Positions 25,772 to 35,022 of a DNA stretch of 64,000 nucleotides are shown piece by piece. The stretch comes from Rhodospirillaceae bacterium (GTDB lineage: Bacteria > Pseudomonadota > Alphaproteobacteria > GCA-2731375), in NCBI GenBank assembly GCA_002731375.1, contig PCBT01000002.1, positions 68,913 through 132,912 of the forward strand, read 5' to 3'. How positions within the stretch are numbered: the stretch's first letter is position 1; each line of letters opens with the position of its first letter. The notes beneath the pieces are model-generated. The model saw only the letters and a program-made list of their open reading frames with translations, searched no databases and was not told the DNA's origin. The translations under genes were made by a program, and so were the position numbers.

Positions 25772-27845
25772 TGTTGTTCTCCATGAGTATATGGCCTGTG
25801 CCATTCATACGTGCCTGCCAGCCGGGCGGGATAACGATGGTGGTGTCCACAGCTTCGATCACCGCCGGTCCGGAAATCTCGGATCCGACCGCTAATTTGG
25901 CGCAGTCATAGATGGCGCAGTCCTGACGCCCGCCCTGGTGGAACCATACCGAGCGGTTACCCTTTTGCGCATCCGCCGCCGCGCTCGCGCCGTAGCTGAG
26001 TTCAATATCGTCGAAACGGCCAATCGCGGTCAGGCGCAGATTGACCATCTGGATCATTTCGTCCGGATTGTCATGGCCGTAGGTCAAGCGGTGTTTCTCG
26101 TGAAACAATTGGGCCAACTCGGCCAAGGTATCCACGTTAACATCGCCGGCCCGGGCCGGCACGGTCAGCTCATAGGCCTGCCGGCCATATCGTAGATCGG
26201 CTGAACGTTCCATAACCCAGTCTTTCTTGGGTATCTTGGCTGCCCGCAGCATCTCCTTGGCGGATGCTTCCATCTCTTCATAGGCCGCATTGACGGCTGC
26301 AGGGTCTGCCTGATCAAGAGGAATGAAGTGGGTTTTCACATAGTCCCGCTTTAGATCCGTAGCGATCAGACCAAGGGCAGAAAAGCCGCCTGGAATGGGC
26401 GGAATTATAACCTCGATGATACCCAGTTCGGTGGCGAGTTCGGCGGCGTGCATGGGCCCGGCACCGCCAAACGCCACCAGGCTGAATTCGCGGGCGTCAT
26501 GTCCCCGTTCGACGGAGACGATGCGCAAAGCTTCTGCCATGGATGCGTTGACTACGTTTAGGACGCCCGCGGCGGCGTCATCGCTGCCGATACCCAGCGG
26601 GTTGGCCAGGTTCTTGTCAATGGCCGCTTTGGCCTTGTCGGAGCGGATGGCCAGCCTGCCCGCTAGCAGAGCGCTAGAATCCAGATAGCCGAGGGTCAGA
26701 TTACAATCGGTCACGGTAGGTTCCGTACCACCCGCGTCATAGCAAACTGGACCTGGTTCGGCGCCGGCGCTTTTCGGGCCGACCTTGAGCGATCCGCCCG
26801 GATCGATCCAGGCAATGGAGCCGCCGCCCGCGCTGACCTCCGCCATATCGATCACCGGCACCCGGATGGGATGACCTGTGCCGTTCATCCAGCGGTTGAC
26901 GTTGCCGTCGCCGCCGACCTCGTACTCGGAGGTAGTTTCGACGATGCCGTCCTTGATCAGGCTGGCTTTCGCCGTGGTCCCGCCCATATCGAATGACAGC
27001 AGGTTCGGTTTGTCCAATTGCTGACCGATCAGAGCGGCAGCGATAACACCGGCGGCGGGGCCGGATTCAATCGCCATCGCGGGCATTTTTAAGCCTTCCG
27101 CCACGTCGAAAACGCCGCCCGATGAACCCATGACATAAAGATCGGGCAAGCCCATCTCTCCCGTCGCACCGGCGAGGCGCTGTAGATAACTTTCCAGGAT
27201 CGGGCCCACGTAGGCGCAGACGGCAGTGGTGGAGGCGCGCTCGAACTCGCGGATCTCCGGCAATACCTCAGACGAGAGAAAGACTGGAATATCGGGTAGC
27301 GCGGCGCGCAGTTTTTCGCCGATGCGGCGTTCATGCACATCGTTCAGGAAGGAAAACATCAGCGAGACGGCGATGGCTTCGATCTTGTTTTCCTTGGCAA
27401 ACGAAATGACCGCGTCAATGTCGTCTTCATCCAGCGGCGTGACGATCTGGCCGGCGGCATCCAGGCGTTCGCTAACCTCGACCCGGCAGTAGCGGGGGAT
27501 CAGCAGTCCCGGCGCATCCTGGAACATATCGTACAGGCTGGAGCGGGACGAACGCCGCAGTTCCAGCACATCGCGGAAGCCCTTGGTGGAAACCAGCATG
27601 GCATGGGCGCCCTTGCCCTCCAGTATGGCGTTGGTCACCACCGTGGTGGCGTGGGAGAGCAGGGACACATTGCCGCCGGCGATGCCATGTTCCTCAAGTG
27701 CGATGGAAAGTCCATGAACCACGCCCTGACCGAAATCGTGCGGCGTCGTGGGAACCTTGGCGATGCCGATTTGTCCCGTTTCCTCGTCCACCAGGGCGAC
27801 ATCTGTAAAAGTGCCGCCAATATCCACGCCTACCCGCCAACTCAT
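25764..27845 (-). CDS. hyuA: Hydantoinase A/oxoprolinase family protein
   Basis: This 693-residue ATP-binding partner of the B protein starts with RVGVDIGGTFTDVALVDEETG, the actin/hexokinase-like phosphate-1 loop. It contains LLSHATTVVTNAILEGKGA near residue 65, the SFDMGGTTAKASLI phosphate-2 motif near 285, and FGGAGPMHAAELA near 450. Length is normal for the family. The ATG at 27845 has AGGAG nine bases upstream; the frame's earlier ATG would overlap the divergent gene's promoter. Likely substrates are cyclic amides or imides, which would fit a neighbourhood handling nitrogen compounds, but that is inference. Confidence 0.92.
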   Translation of the reverse strand: MSWRVGVDIGGTFTDVALVDEETGQIGIAKVPTTPHDFGQGVVHGLSIALEEHGIAGGNVSLLSHATTVVTNAILEGKGAHAMLVSTKGFRDVLELRRSSRSSLYDMFQDAPGLLIPRYCRVEVSERLDAAGQIVTPLDEDDIDAVISFAKENKIEAIAVSLMFSFLNDVHERRIGEKLRAALPDIPVFLSSEVLPEIREFERASTTAVCAYVGPILESYLQRLAGATGEMGLPDLYVMGSSGGVFDVAEGLKMPAMAIESGPAAGVIAAALIGQQLDKPNLLSFDMGGTTAKASLIKDGIVETTSEYEVGGDGNVNRWMNGTGHPIRVPVIDMAEVSAGGGSIAWIDPGGSLKVGPKSAGAEPGPVCYDAGGTEPTVTDCNLTLGYLDSSALLAGRLAIRSDKAKAAIDKNLANPLGIGSDDAAAGVLNVVNASMAEALRIVSVERGHDAREFSLVAFGGAGPMHAAELATELGIIEVIIPPIPGGFSALGLIATDLKRDYVKTHFIPLDQADPAAVNAAYEEMEASAKEMLRAAKIPKKDWVMERSADLRYGRQAYELTVPARAGDVNVDTLAELAQLFHEKHRLTYGHDNPDEMIQMVNLRLTAIGRFDDIELSYGASAAADAQKGNRSVWFHQGGRQDCAIYDCAKLAVGSEISGPAVIEAVDTTIVIPPGWQARMNGTGHILMENNNG

Positions 27846-28004
27846 TCGTACTGTCTCCTGACTATGCGTGCGTCCGCTATAGACTAGGGTATAGCAATGG
27901 TGCGACCCCATCAAAGCTTTCAATCAGCGTGCAATTTGCTTGCGCCGGTCTTTGTGTTATTTGTAAGTGCAAATTCTCAGAATCTCGACGTTAGGGTCCA
28001 TCAC

Positions 28005-28763
28005 ATGTTGTTTCGCGAAATGGCCCAGCAGGGTAGTGTTCTCTTCCGTTGGCGAGGGTATTTACCCCTTTTTCTGCTTCCATTGACGATTTACGCCATG
28101 ACCCAATCGGGCTATTTCGAAGCACAATTCGGCGACGCGGCGGAAGAGGGCTTGATGCTGCTGTCAGGCCTGGTATCAATTCTAGGACTGGTGGTCAGGG
28201 TGGTGACCATCGGGTATACGCCAGCGGGGACGTCAGGGCGCAACGCGCGAGAACAACGGGCCGAAGTGCTGAACACTGTTGGTATTTACAGTATTGTGCG
28301 GAACCCGCTGTATCTGGGTAACTATTTCATGTTGCTTGGGGTCTCCCTGGCCACCATGGTCTGGTGGCTGCCGGTAATCGTGACGCTGACATTCATTCTT
28401 TACTATGAACGGATCATCTTTGCCGAGGAAGCGTTCCTGGCGGCGAAATTTCGCTCGCGGTACAGTGACTGGGCGGCTCGCACACCGCTAATCATACCCC
28501 GCTTTAGGCAGTGGAAAAACACTGAGCTTTCGTTTTCCCCGCGCACCGTTCTTCGACGGGAATACAATGGTTTCTATGCCCTGGTGGTTTGCTTCACCCT
28601 GGTTGAACTGGCGACGGATCTCTTGGGTGAAGGCATGAGCATAGCCGAATGGCTTGCCGATGATTTCTATTGGGTCTGGATATTTGCCGGCGGTACTGCC
28701 GTTTTTCTGATCCTGCGGACCCTAAAGCGGCATACTGGTCTATTGACTGTATCGGGCCGCTGA
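28005..28763 (+). CDS. Integral membrane methyltransferase, isoprenylcysteine/phospholipid methyltransferase-like
   Basis: This 252-residue membrane protein has four to six hydrophobic segments. The family's SAM-binding core is NTVGIYSIVRNPLYLGNYFMLLG near residues 88-110 and YYERIIFAEEAFLAAKF near 130-150, the RNPxYxG/EExxL pattern of the ICMT/PEMT superfamily. A C-terminal extension of about 80 residues has two more helices. I start at the ATG at 28005; the long upstream extension has no such motifs. Substrate (lipid, LPS core sugar or other) unknown. Confidence 0.8.
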   Translation: MLFREMAQQGSVLFRWRGYLPLFLLPLTIYAMTQSGYFEAQFGDAAEEGLMLLSGLVSILGLVVRVVTIGYTPAGTSGRNAREQRAEVLNTVGIYSIVRNPLYLGNYFMLLGVSLATMVWWLPVIVTLTFILYYERIIFAEEAFLAAKFRSRYSDWAARTPLIIPRFRQWKNTELSFSPRTVLRREYNGFYALVVCFTLVELATDLLGEGMSIAEWLADDFYWVWIFAGGTAVFLILRTLKRHTGLLTVSGR

Positions 28764-28970
28764 AGCCAACAACCGTTTTCCATCGGCGGTACACGGTGGC
28801 GAGGCCAGGGTTGTTCATTTCACCGTTGCCGGGACCTTCACCTAACATACCTTCTCGAAGAATCTGTTGGTGCTCACAAAACCTTTTGTGTGCATGCTAA
28901 ACTCCGCACCCAGGGCTGCTTGAAGCATGGTTCTTGCTTCAAGCTATTTTTGGAATGGGTCAGGAATATC

Positions 28971-29651
28971 ATGTTGGTGAATGGGGCAGCATTGATCGCG
29001 CACCACTCCGGCGCCTTGTTTTGGCCGGAGCAGTCATTGTTGATCGTCGCTGATCTGCATCTGGAAAAGGGCTCGGCGCGGGCGGATAAGGGGCATTTCC
29101 TGCCCCCCTACGATACGGCGGCAACCCTTCGTCAGTTAGCTTCTGTTGTCGCGAAATTCACACCGGCGGCGGTCGCATGTTTGGGCGATAGTTTTCATGA
29201 TGCGCGTGCCGAAGGGCGCCTGAATACGGCTGACGCGGAAGCGATCCGGGCTTTGACCCAAGGCCGGGAATGGTTCTGGATCGATGGTAACCATGACCCT
29301 TGTCCGCCAGCCCATTTGGGTGGCGTTGGCATCGCGTCGCTGGTGCGCGGTCCGTTGATCCTGAAACATCAAGCCGTGGGCCGGGAAGCGGGGGAGATCG
29401 CCGGTCATCTGCATCCTAAGGCTAGCGTCCGCCTGGCTGGGCGACGTCTGACCCGGCGCTGTTTCGTCACGGATGATCTTCGTTTGGTGCTGCCGGCGTT
29501 CGGTGCCTACGCAGGCGGGCTCGATGTCGGCGATCCCGCATTCAGCACGATCTTTCCAGGCCCCTTTCGAGTCTATCTGTTAGGGCAGAACAAGGTGCAT
29601 GCCTTCCCCTCAACCCGCCCGACGGCGCGATTACCCCTCAAGAGAGTCTAG
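28971..29651 (+). CDS. pdeM: Metallophosphoesterase of the PdeM (ligase-associated) family
   Basis: This 226-residue calcineurin-like phosphoesterase shows the family metal ligands in order: VADLHLEKGS near residues 26-35, CLGDSFHD near 68-75, IDGNHDP near 100-106, and AGHLHPKAS near 135-143. The layout and length match the ligase-associated DNA damage response endonuclease PdeM. The DNA ligase and Lhr-type helicase usually found with it are not in the window. The ATG at 28971 has AGGA upstream at six-base spacing. It converges on the small coiled-coil gene. Confidence 0.82.
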   Translation: MLVNGAALIAHHSGALFWPEQSLLIVADLHLEKGSARADKGHFLPPYDTAATLRQLASVVAKFTPAAVACLGDSFHDARAEGRLNTADAEAIRALTQGREWFWIDGNHDPCPPAHLGGVGIASLVRGPLILKHQAVGREAGEIAGHLHPKASVRLAGRRLTRRCFVTDDLRLVLPAFGAYAGGLDVGDPAFSTIFPGPFRVYLLGQNKVHAFPSTRPTARLPLKRV

Positions 29652-29944
29652 TCGCCGAACAAACGTGACAGCAGGCTGCGCCGGGGTGGCCGCGACGGCC
29701 GTGACGATTGCGACGCGCTTAAATCCTGCTCATGGCGTTGTTCCAGCTGTTGCGAAAGGCGCATAACCTTGCGTTCCAAAGGCGCCATCGCAAGATTAGC
29801 TAGTTCCGCCTTTTCCTCCGCCTCCCGCACGCGGTCCTGCATCGGCCCCACATTCTTGCCTAGTTGCAGAGTCTCGAATTTAGCGTCGATGTTTTCTTCC
29901 AGCTGACGCACGCTTTCCTTTTCCAGCGCAACGCAGACCGGCAC
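29648..29944 (-). CDS. Small coiled-coil protein of unknown function
   Basis: This 98-residue protein is rich in Glu, Arg, Leu and Ala, with heptad-like spacing from about residue 8 to 72 (LEENIDAKFETLQLG ... RVREAEEKAELANLA). It ends in a basic Pro/Arg/Ser tail closing with RRSLLSRLFGD. An amphipathic LLSRLFG end could bind membrane or a partner. No signal peptide or known domain. The end overlaps the convergent pdeM stop by 4 bases. A real gene is likely from its composition, but I cannot name it. Confidence 0.6.
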   Translation of the reverse strand: MPVCVALEKESVRQLEENIDAKFETLQLGKNVGPMQDRVREAEEKAELANLAMAPLERKVMRLSQQLEQRHEQDLSASQSSRPSRPPRRSLLSRLFGD

Positions 29945-29997
29945 GGGTTTAATACCCTAAATACGGGCATTGGTATAATTCAGCCGATTACAGCCAA

Positions 29998-30975
29998 TTA
30001 TCCCCACATCTGCTCTTGCGCCATGCCGAGAATTTTGTCTGGTGTGATCCGCAAAAGGTCTTCCAGGGGCTTGGCGTAGGAAATCGGTGCGCGGGGCGCG
30101 CCCAGACGGCGGATGGGCGCCACCAGTACATGTGCCATGTGTTCGGCCACGGTGGCGGCGATCTCGGCTCCGAAACCGCCGACCTGCACGGCTTCGTGAA
30201 CAACCATCAGCCGCTTGGTCCTCGCCACCGAGGCAAAGACCATTTCCTGATCCCATGGCCACAACGTACGCAGATCGACAATCTCTATCTCGATGCCTTT
30301 TGCTGCGGCCTGCTCGGCGGCCTGTTCCGCTACACCGACCATTTTCGACCAGGTCACCACGGTCAGATCCGCGCCCTCCCGTGCCAAGCGGGCCGGCCCC
30401 AGGGGCATCAGGTAGTCATCGTCATCGGGCACTTCGCCTTCCAGGGTCCAGTTATCTTTGTGTTCAATATAGATTACTGGGTCATCACAACGGATGGCGG
30501 ATTTCAACAGGCCCTTGTTGTCTGCCGGCGTATAGGGCGCGGCCACGACAAGACCTGGAATATGGGTGTACCAGGCCTCCAGCGATTGAGAATGCTGTGC
30601 GGCGGAGCTGCGCCACATGCCGCTGGGCTGGCGGATCACCATGGGCACGCGGGCCTGGCCGCCGAACATGAAGCGCGCCTTGGCCGCCTGATTGACCATC
30701 TCATCTACGGCACACAAGGCGAAATCGGCAAAACGCATCTCCACAATCGGGCGGGTGCCCACTAGTGCCGCGCCGACCGATGCACCCATGATGGTGGCTT
30801 CCGAGATCGGAGTGTCGGCGATGCGCTCAGGCCCGAACTCGTCCACCAAACCGCGATACTGGCCGAACACGCCGCCCCGGCCCAGATCTTCGCCCAGAGC
30901 CCAGACGCGTTCATCGCGGCGCATTTCCTCCGCAACGGCCTGCAGACCGGCTTCCTGATAACTGATGACGCTCAT
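29998..30975 (-). CDS. 2-oxoacid dehydrogenase E1 component, beta subunit (acetoin/pyruvate type)
   Basis: This 325-residue transketolase-like beta subunit contains YQEAGLQAVAEEMRRDERV at the N-terminus and LGEDLGRGGVFGQYRGL near residues 30-45. MRFADFALCAVDEMVNQAAK follows near 85, and SLEAWYTHIPGLVVAAPYTP near 130-150. The C-terminal domain has the DLRTLWPWD motif. It acts with the alpha subunit to decarboxylate a 2-oxoacid or acetoin. No E2 or E3 gene lies next to it. The ATG at 30975 overlaps the alpha stop (ATGA); a frame five codons longer is less likely. Confidence 0.92.
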   Translation of the reverse strand: MSVISYQEAGLQAVAEEMRRDERVWALGEDLGRGGVFGQYRGLVDEFGPERIADTPISEATIMGASVGAALVGTRPIVEMRFADFALCAVDEMVNQAAKARFMFGGQARVPMVIRQPSGMWRSSAAQHSQSLEAWYTHIPGLVVAAPYTPADNKGLLKSAIRCDDPVIYIEHKDNWTLEGEVPDDDDYLMPLGPARLAREGADLTVVTWSKMVGVAEQAAEQAAAKGIEIEIVDLRTLWPWDQEMVFASVARTKRLMVVHEAVQVGGFGAEIAATVAEHMAHVLVAPIRRLGAPRAPISYAKPLEDLLRITPDKILGMAQEQMWG

Positions 30976-31985
30976 GACCGCGACCCCCAAACCGGCGCAC
31001 CGACATCCTGAATATCCGCGAAGGCATGTTCCAATGCCGGGGTATCGGCGGCCTCCGCCGTCTCGGCGACCCGGCCCATTTCACCCACCGCCGCGCTGTC
31101 GATGTCGCTCAGGTCGCTATCGCCGAGGCCCAGTCGATGCAGTTCGTTCGCGGCGCGCACCAGGGGGTCGACGTTCCATTGCGCCGCCGCATAGTCCTGA
31201 TCCCGGTACAAAGCCGGATCGACCGAGGTGTGACCCTTCAACCGATAAGTACGGGCGCTGAGGAACATCGGTCCAGCCCCGCCCCGGATGCGCGGGATCA
31301 GGTCGCCGACCAGACCGTCCACGGCGGCAACGTCGTTGCCATCGACATCGAAGGCTTCCAGACCCAGGCTCTCGGCCCGCGCATTGGCACCGCCACCGCC
31401 CGTGACCGCGTCGGAATGGGTGGTGGATGCAAAACCATTGTGTTCGCAGACGAACAAGACCGGCAATTTGAACACCGTGGCCCAATTTAGCCCCTCCATG
31501 AAGGGGCCGCGGTTGATCGCTCCGTCGCCAAAAAAACAGACCACGACCTTGTCCTCGCCCATTAACTTGGCGCCATGGGCCGCGCCAACCGCGATAGGGA
31601 TGCCGGCGGCGACCACGCCGTTGGCGCCCAGCATGCCGACCTCGAAATCCGCGATGTGCATGGAGCCGCCCTTGCCGCCGCAGGTGCCGCCCTCCTTGCC
31701 GAACAGTTCCAGCATCATGGCGCCCGGGTCCGTGCCCTTGGCGATGCAGTGACCGTGTCCGCGATGGGTCGTGGTGATCTGATCCGTCCGGCGCAGATTA
31801 GCACAGACGCCAGCGGCGACCGCTTCCTGACCGATAGACAGATGCACCGCGCCACCGACCTGTCCGTTGAGGGAGGCCTTTTCGGCGGCCTCTTCAAAGG
31901 CGCGGATACGGCGCATGGTACGATAGAGGTCGACCAGGCGGTCCCGGTCGATATTATGGCTGGAATAAACGGCGTCGTTGGGCAC
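30972..31985 (-). CDS. 2-oxoacid dehydrogenase E1 component, alpha subunit (acetoin/pyruvate type)
   Basis: This 337-residue ThDP-binding alpha subunit has the ThDP motif beginning at GDGAINRGPFMEG near residue 163 and ending at the Asn of CEHNGFAS about 30 residues on. RGHGHCIAKG near 75 and KGGSMHIAD near 107 are further family blocks. The pyruvate/branched-chain/acetoin groups cannot be separated by eye. The SKxP-type phosphorylation loops of eukaryotic enzymes are irrelevant here. It is translationally coupled to the beta subunit. A divergent gene starts 70 bases upstream. Confidence 0.92.
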   Translation of the reverse strand: MPNDAVYSSHNIDRDRLVDLYRTMRRIRAFEEAAEKASLNGQVGGAVHLSIGQEAVAAGVCANLRRTDQITTTHRGHGHCIAKGTDPGAMMLELFGKEGGTCGGKGGSMHIADFEVGMLGANGVVAAGIPIAVGAAHGAKLMGEDKVVVCFFGDGAINRGPFMEGLNWATVFKLPVLFVCEHNGFASTTHSDAVTGGGGANARAESLGLEAFDVDGNDVAAVDGLVGDLIPRIRGGAGPMFLSARTYRLKGHTSVDPALYRDQDYAAAQWNVDPLVRAANELHRLGLGDSDLSDIDSAAVGEMGRVAETAEAADTPALEHAFADIQDVGAPVWGSRS

Positions 31986-32055
31986 TATCTTTCTCCACTA
32001 AGCGAACTCACGGCGCACTTGTATCGGGTTTTTTGCTTCTATAGAAGGGCGGCTG

Positions 32056-32865
32056 ATGGATATTCAAATTGTTACCGCGCCGACGGTCACCAAATTGGGC
32101 CAGGAACATGTGGACCAGGTTCTGATCGCGGGTAGTCACGGCGGCGTCTATGCGGGCTATCTTGCCGCCAAGGCAGGCGCCAGGGCGATTATATTGAACG
32201 ATGCCGGCGGCGGTCTGGACGGTGCCGGTTTTGCCTCGCTGTCGTACCTGGACGATTTGCGCCGGCCCGGAGCCACAGTGGCCCATGACAGCGCCCGCAT
32301 CGGTGACGGCGACGATATGGCGGTCCGTGGCATTATCAGCCATGTCAACGAGACGGCCGCCGCTCTGGGTTGCGCCGTGGGTCAGACGGCCATGGCCTGC
32401 GCCGAGGCCATGCGTGGGGCGCCCAGCCCCTCCGGCGAGGCGCCGGCCTACGAAGAGGCGCGTTTTCTGTTTTCCAACCAGGGTGAGAGCCCGGCCATCT
32501 GGGGCATCGATTCCGCTTCGTTGCTAAATACCGATGATGTGGGTCAGATCGTTTTGACGGCCTCGCACGGTGCCCTGCTGGGGGGTGAGGCGGCATCCGC
32601 CATCAAATATGATGTTCTGGCCTGCGCCTTTAATGATGCCGGTGTCGGGATCGAAAATATTGGCGTTTCCCGTCTGCCGGCCCTGGATCAACGCAAGATC
32701 GCCGCTGTAACGGTTGATTGCCAAACCGCGCGCATCGGTGATGCCCGCTCCATGTGGCTGACCGGCATGGTATCTCATGTAAACGAAACCGCTGCCGCCC
32801 TTGGCGTGGCCGTCGGTGGAAGCCTGCAAGAATTCGCAAAGAAAGCCCAATCGGGAGAGAGTTAA
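32056..32865 (+). CDS. Internally duplicated protein of unknown function
   Basis: This 269-residue protein is built from two copies of one unit, about residues 20-108 and 168-260. Both share SHG(G/A), a NDAG(G/V)G turn, then ARIGD(G/A)x4-5M and end with SHVNETAAALG(C/V)AVG. The unit looks like an alpha/beta fold with a glycine-rich nucleotide-like loop. I do not recognise the family. No signal peptide or membrane segment is visible. It ends five bases before a ThDP-dependent enzyme gene, so the two are almost certainly co-expressed. It could be a partner or regulator of that enzyme, or an independent hydrolase-like enzyme. Confidence 0.8.
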   Translation: MDIQIVTAPTVTKLGQEHVDQVLIAGSHGGVYAGYLAAKAGARAIILNDAGGGLDGAGFASLSYLDDLRRPGATVAHDSARIGDGDDMAVRGIISHVNETAAALGCAVGQTAMACAEAMRGAPSPSGEAPAYEEARFLFSNQGESPAIWGIDSASLLNTDDVGQIVLTASHGALLGGEAASAIKYDVLACAFNDAGVGIENIGVSRLPALDQRKIAAVTVDCQTARIGDARSMWLTGMVSHVNETAAALGVAVGGSLQEFAKKAQSGES

Positions 32866-32870
32866 AGAGC

Positions 32871-34622
32871 ATGTCCGAAGAAAAACTGAGTAACCAACCC
32901 CCCCGCACCATGACTGGTGGCCGCGCCCTGGCTGAGATGTTAAAGCTGCACGACGCCGCGCCCATGTTCGGCATGGGCGGCTTCCAGTTGCTGCCGTTCT
33001 ACGATGCGGTACGCGATGTGGGTCTGACCCATACCCTGATTAATGATGAACGTTGCGGCACCTTCGCCGCTGACGCCTTCGCCAGGGTTTCTGGCCGGCC
33101 AGGCGTCTGCGATGCCACCTTGGGGCCGGGGGCGACCAACCTGACCACGGGCCTGGTGGAAAGCCTGAATGCAGGTGTTCCCTTGGTTGCCATTACCGGC
33201 GACAGCAACCGGGATTATTCCTGGAAGAACATGACCCAAGAATCGAAACAACTAGAAATTTTGGCTCCGGCGGTCAAGGAAGTGATCCGTGTCGAAGCCA
33301 TCCAGCGGGTGCCCGAACTGGTGCGCCGGGCCTATGGCGTCGCGACCTCCGGGCGGGCTGGCCCCGTGTTGCTGGATGTGCCCGAGGATATCGCGCACGG
33401 CGAATATGATTTCGACGAAAACGATTTTTATGCCGATACCTCGGCCATCAGTTCGCCGGCCTATCGCAGCCGGCCTGCCCGCGACTATCTGGCGCGTGCC
33501 GCTGCTCTGCTGGCCAAGGCCAAGCGTCCGGTGATTTTGGCGGGCGGCGGCGTGCATCTGTCCGGTGCGCAGCAGGCCCTGACCGCATTCGCCGAAAGCC
33601 TGAACATTCCCGTTGCCCACACATTGAGCGGCAAGGGTTCCATTCCTTGCACCCATGCCTTGGCCCTGGGGCTGTTTGGCCGCTATAGCCGGATCGCCAA
33701 TGACATCATCGAGAGTTCCGATTGCATATTGGTGATCGGCTGCAAGATGGGCGAGGTTGCGACCAAGCGCTATACCCTGCCGCCTCGGCATATTCCGCTG
33801 ATCCATCTGGAGGTCCTGGCGGAGGAAATTGGCCGCTGCGTACCCGCCGATATCCCCTTGTGGGGTGATGCCCTGGCAGGTATCGAGGATTTTGTGGCGG
33901 AGCTCTCCGACAGTGCCGCCAGTCAGCATGCCGCTCGGGGTGAATACGCTGCGGAAGTTGCCCAACGCATGACCACGTGGCGCATGGAAGTACAGGAACG
34001 CCTGACATCTAACGAGCAGCCGGTGAACATGGCGCGGATGTGCCAGGAGCTGAATAATACCCTGCCCGAGGATGGTATCCTGGTCGCAGATGGCGGCTTT
34101 GCGGCTCATTGGACGGGGCTGTTGTGCGAGACCAAGACCGCTGGCCGTACCTATATTGCAAACCGTGGTTTTGCCTCCATTGGCTATGGCCTGCCGGGCA
34201 GCATGGGCGCGCAATTGGCGGCAGGCGAGCGGCCCGTGGTCGGCGTGACCGGCGATGGCGGTTTCAACATGGTGATTGGTGAGTTGGAGACGGCGGGGCG
34301 GTTGCAGCTTGGCCTAACCATCCTGATCGTCAACAACGCGGCATCGGGCTACGTCAAGGCCCTGCAGCAGGCGCAGTTCGGTGGACGCTTCCAGTCATCC
34401 GATCTAAACGAAATGAACTATGCTAATTTGGCGGAAAATTTTGGCTGTCAGGGTATCCGGGTGGAAGACCCCAACGATCTTGCCGGTGCTATCCAAACCG
34501 GTATGGCGGAGCGGGACCGCCCCACGGTGGTAGATGTGGTTGTCACCCGTGATCCGACCAAGATGCTCCCCGGTGTTGATAACCGCACGGCACCGATCAA
34601 AAAAGGCGATCGTATAGCCTAG
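32871..34622 (+). CDS. Thiamine-diphosphate-dependent enzyme (acetolactate synthase-like)
   Basis: This 583-residue, three-domain enzyme has the catalytic glutamate in LINDERCGTFAADAFAR near residues 55-70. GPGATNLTTGL near 85-95 and a central Rossmann-like domain (VILAGGGVHLSGA near 225) follow. The ThDP motif starts at GDGGFNMVIGELE near 462 and ends in VNN about 24 residues on. It belongs to the acetolactate synthase/benzoylformate decarboxylase/sulfoacetaldehyde acetyltransferase superfamily; the exact reaction is not fixed by these motifs. I start at 32871, five bases after the duplicated protein, rather than at an upstream in-frame codon inside that gene. A strong hairpin follows its stop. 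Confidence 0.9.
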   Translation: MSEEKLSNQPPRTMTGGRALAEMLKLHDAAPMFGMGGFQLLPFYDAVRDVGLTHTLINDERCGTFAADAFARVSGRPGVCDATLGPGATNLTTGLVESLNAGVPLVAITGDSNRDYSWKNMTQESKQLEILAPAVKEVIRVEAIQRVPELVRRAYGVATSGRAGPVLLDVPEDIAHGEYDFDENDFYADTSAISSPAYRSRPARDYLARAAALLAKAKRPVILAGGGVHLSGAQQALTAFAESLNIPVAHTLSGKGSIPCTHALALGLFGRYSRIANDIIESSDCILVIGCKMGEVATKRYTLPPRHIPLIHLEVLAEEIGRCVPADIPLWGDALAGIEDFVAELSDSAASQHAARGEYAAEVAQRMTTWRMEVQERLTSNEQPVNMARMCQELNNTLPEDGILVADGGFAAHWTGLLCETKTAGRTYIANRGFASIGYGLPGSMGAQLAAGERPVVGVTGDGGFNMVIGELETAGRLQLGLTILIVNNAASGYVKALQQAQFGGRFQSSDLNEMNYANLAENFGCQGIRVEDPNDLAGAIQTGMAERDRPTVVDVVVTRDPTKMLPGVDNRTAPIKKGDRIA

Positions 34623-34633
34623 AATGTTGGTTG

Positions 34634-34662
34634 ATCACGGCCATCGGCCTGGTGGCCGTGAT
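34634..34662 (+). terminator. Terminator-like hairpin after the ThDP enzyme gene
   Basis: ATCACGGCCA and TGGCCGTGAT are perfect 10-base arms with a 9-base loop, 11 bases after the stop codon. There is no T-run, so it may need Rho or act as an mRNA stabiliser. Confidence 0.55.
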
Positions 34663-35022
34663 ACCAAGATTCTGCCTAATTCGCGGTTGCTGTCGCCGTG
34701 CTGCTCGAAGCATCGGCCGTGCTGACGGAATCGCTGTCGGAAGTCGCGGCATGCTCACGCCTAGCCTGTTGGCCTGTCGCCTCGCCCGGCTCTGGCCCCC
34801 GGCGCCGTCTGAATGTTCTGTACTCCAACTGGAGACGGCGGGCTGGCGGATGGCCGCAACTGCGGCCACGACCACTGGCTCGTGAATAAGCCGTATCACG
34901 CCTATCCCCCAAGTCTTAATTATGGTCAATATTACTGACGGGGAATGTGATGATGATGTTTAATAACAGAGTCAACCTGAGCCTAGTCCGGCCAGAAAGG
35001 TGATTATCGATACATCCTGCTG
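34663..35022. other. Intergenic region without a convincing gene
   Basis: About 360 bases lie between two tail-to-tail genes. A minus-strand frame (34676-34912) ends in a Ser/Thr/Ala-rich tail but starts with TTG, lacks a good ribosome-binding site and resembles nothing known. Short plus-strand frames are equally unconvincing. I see no RNA gene or repeat. Confidence 0.5.

Noticed and set aside
34676-34912. Minus-strand frame with Ser/Thr/Ala-rich tail
   Set aside because: TTG start, no ribosome-binding site and no family resemblance. Kept only as a note on the intergenic region.
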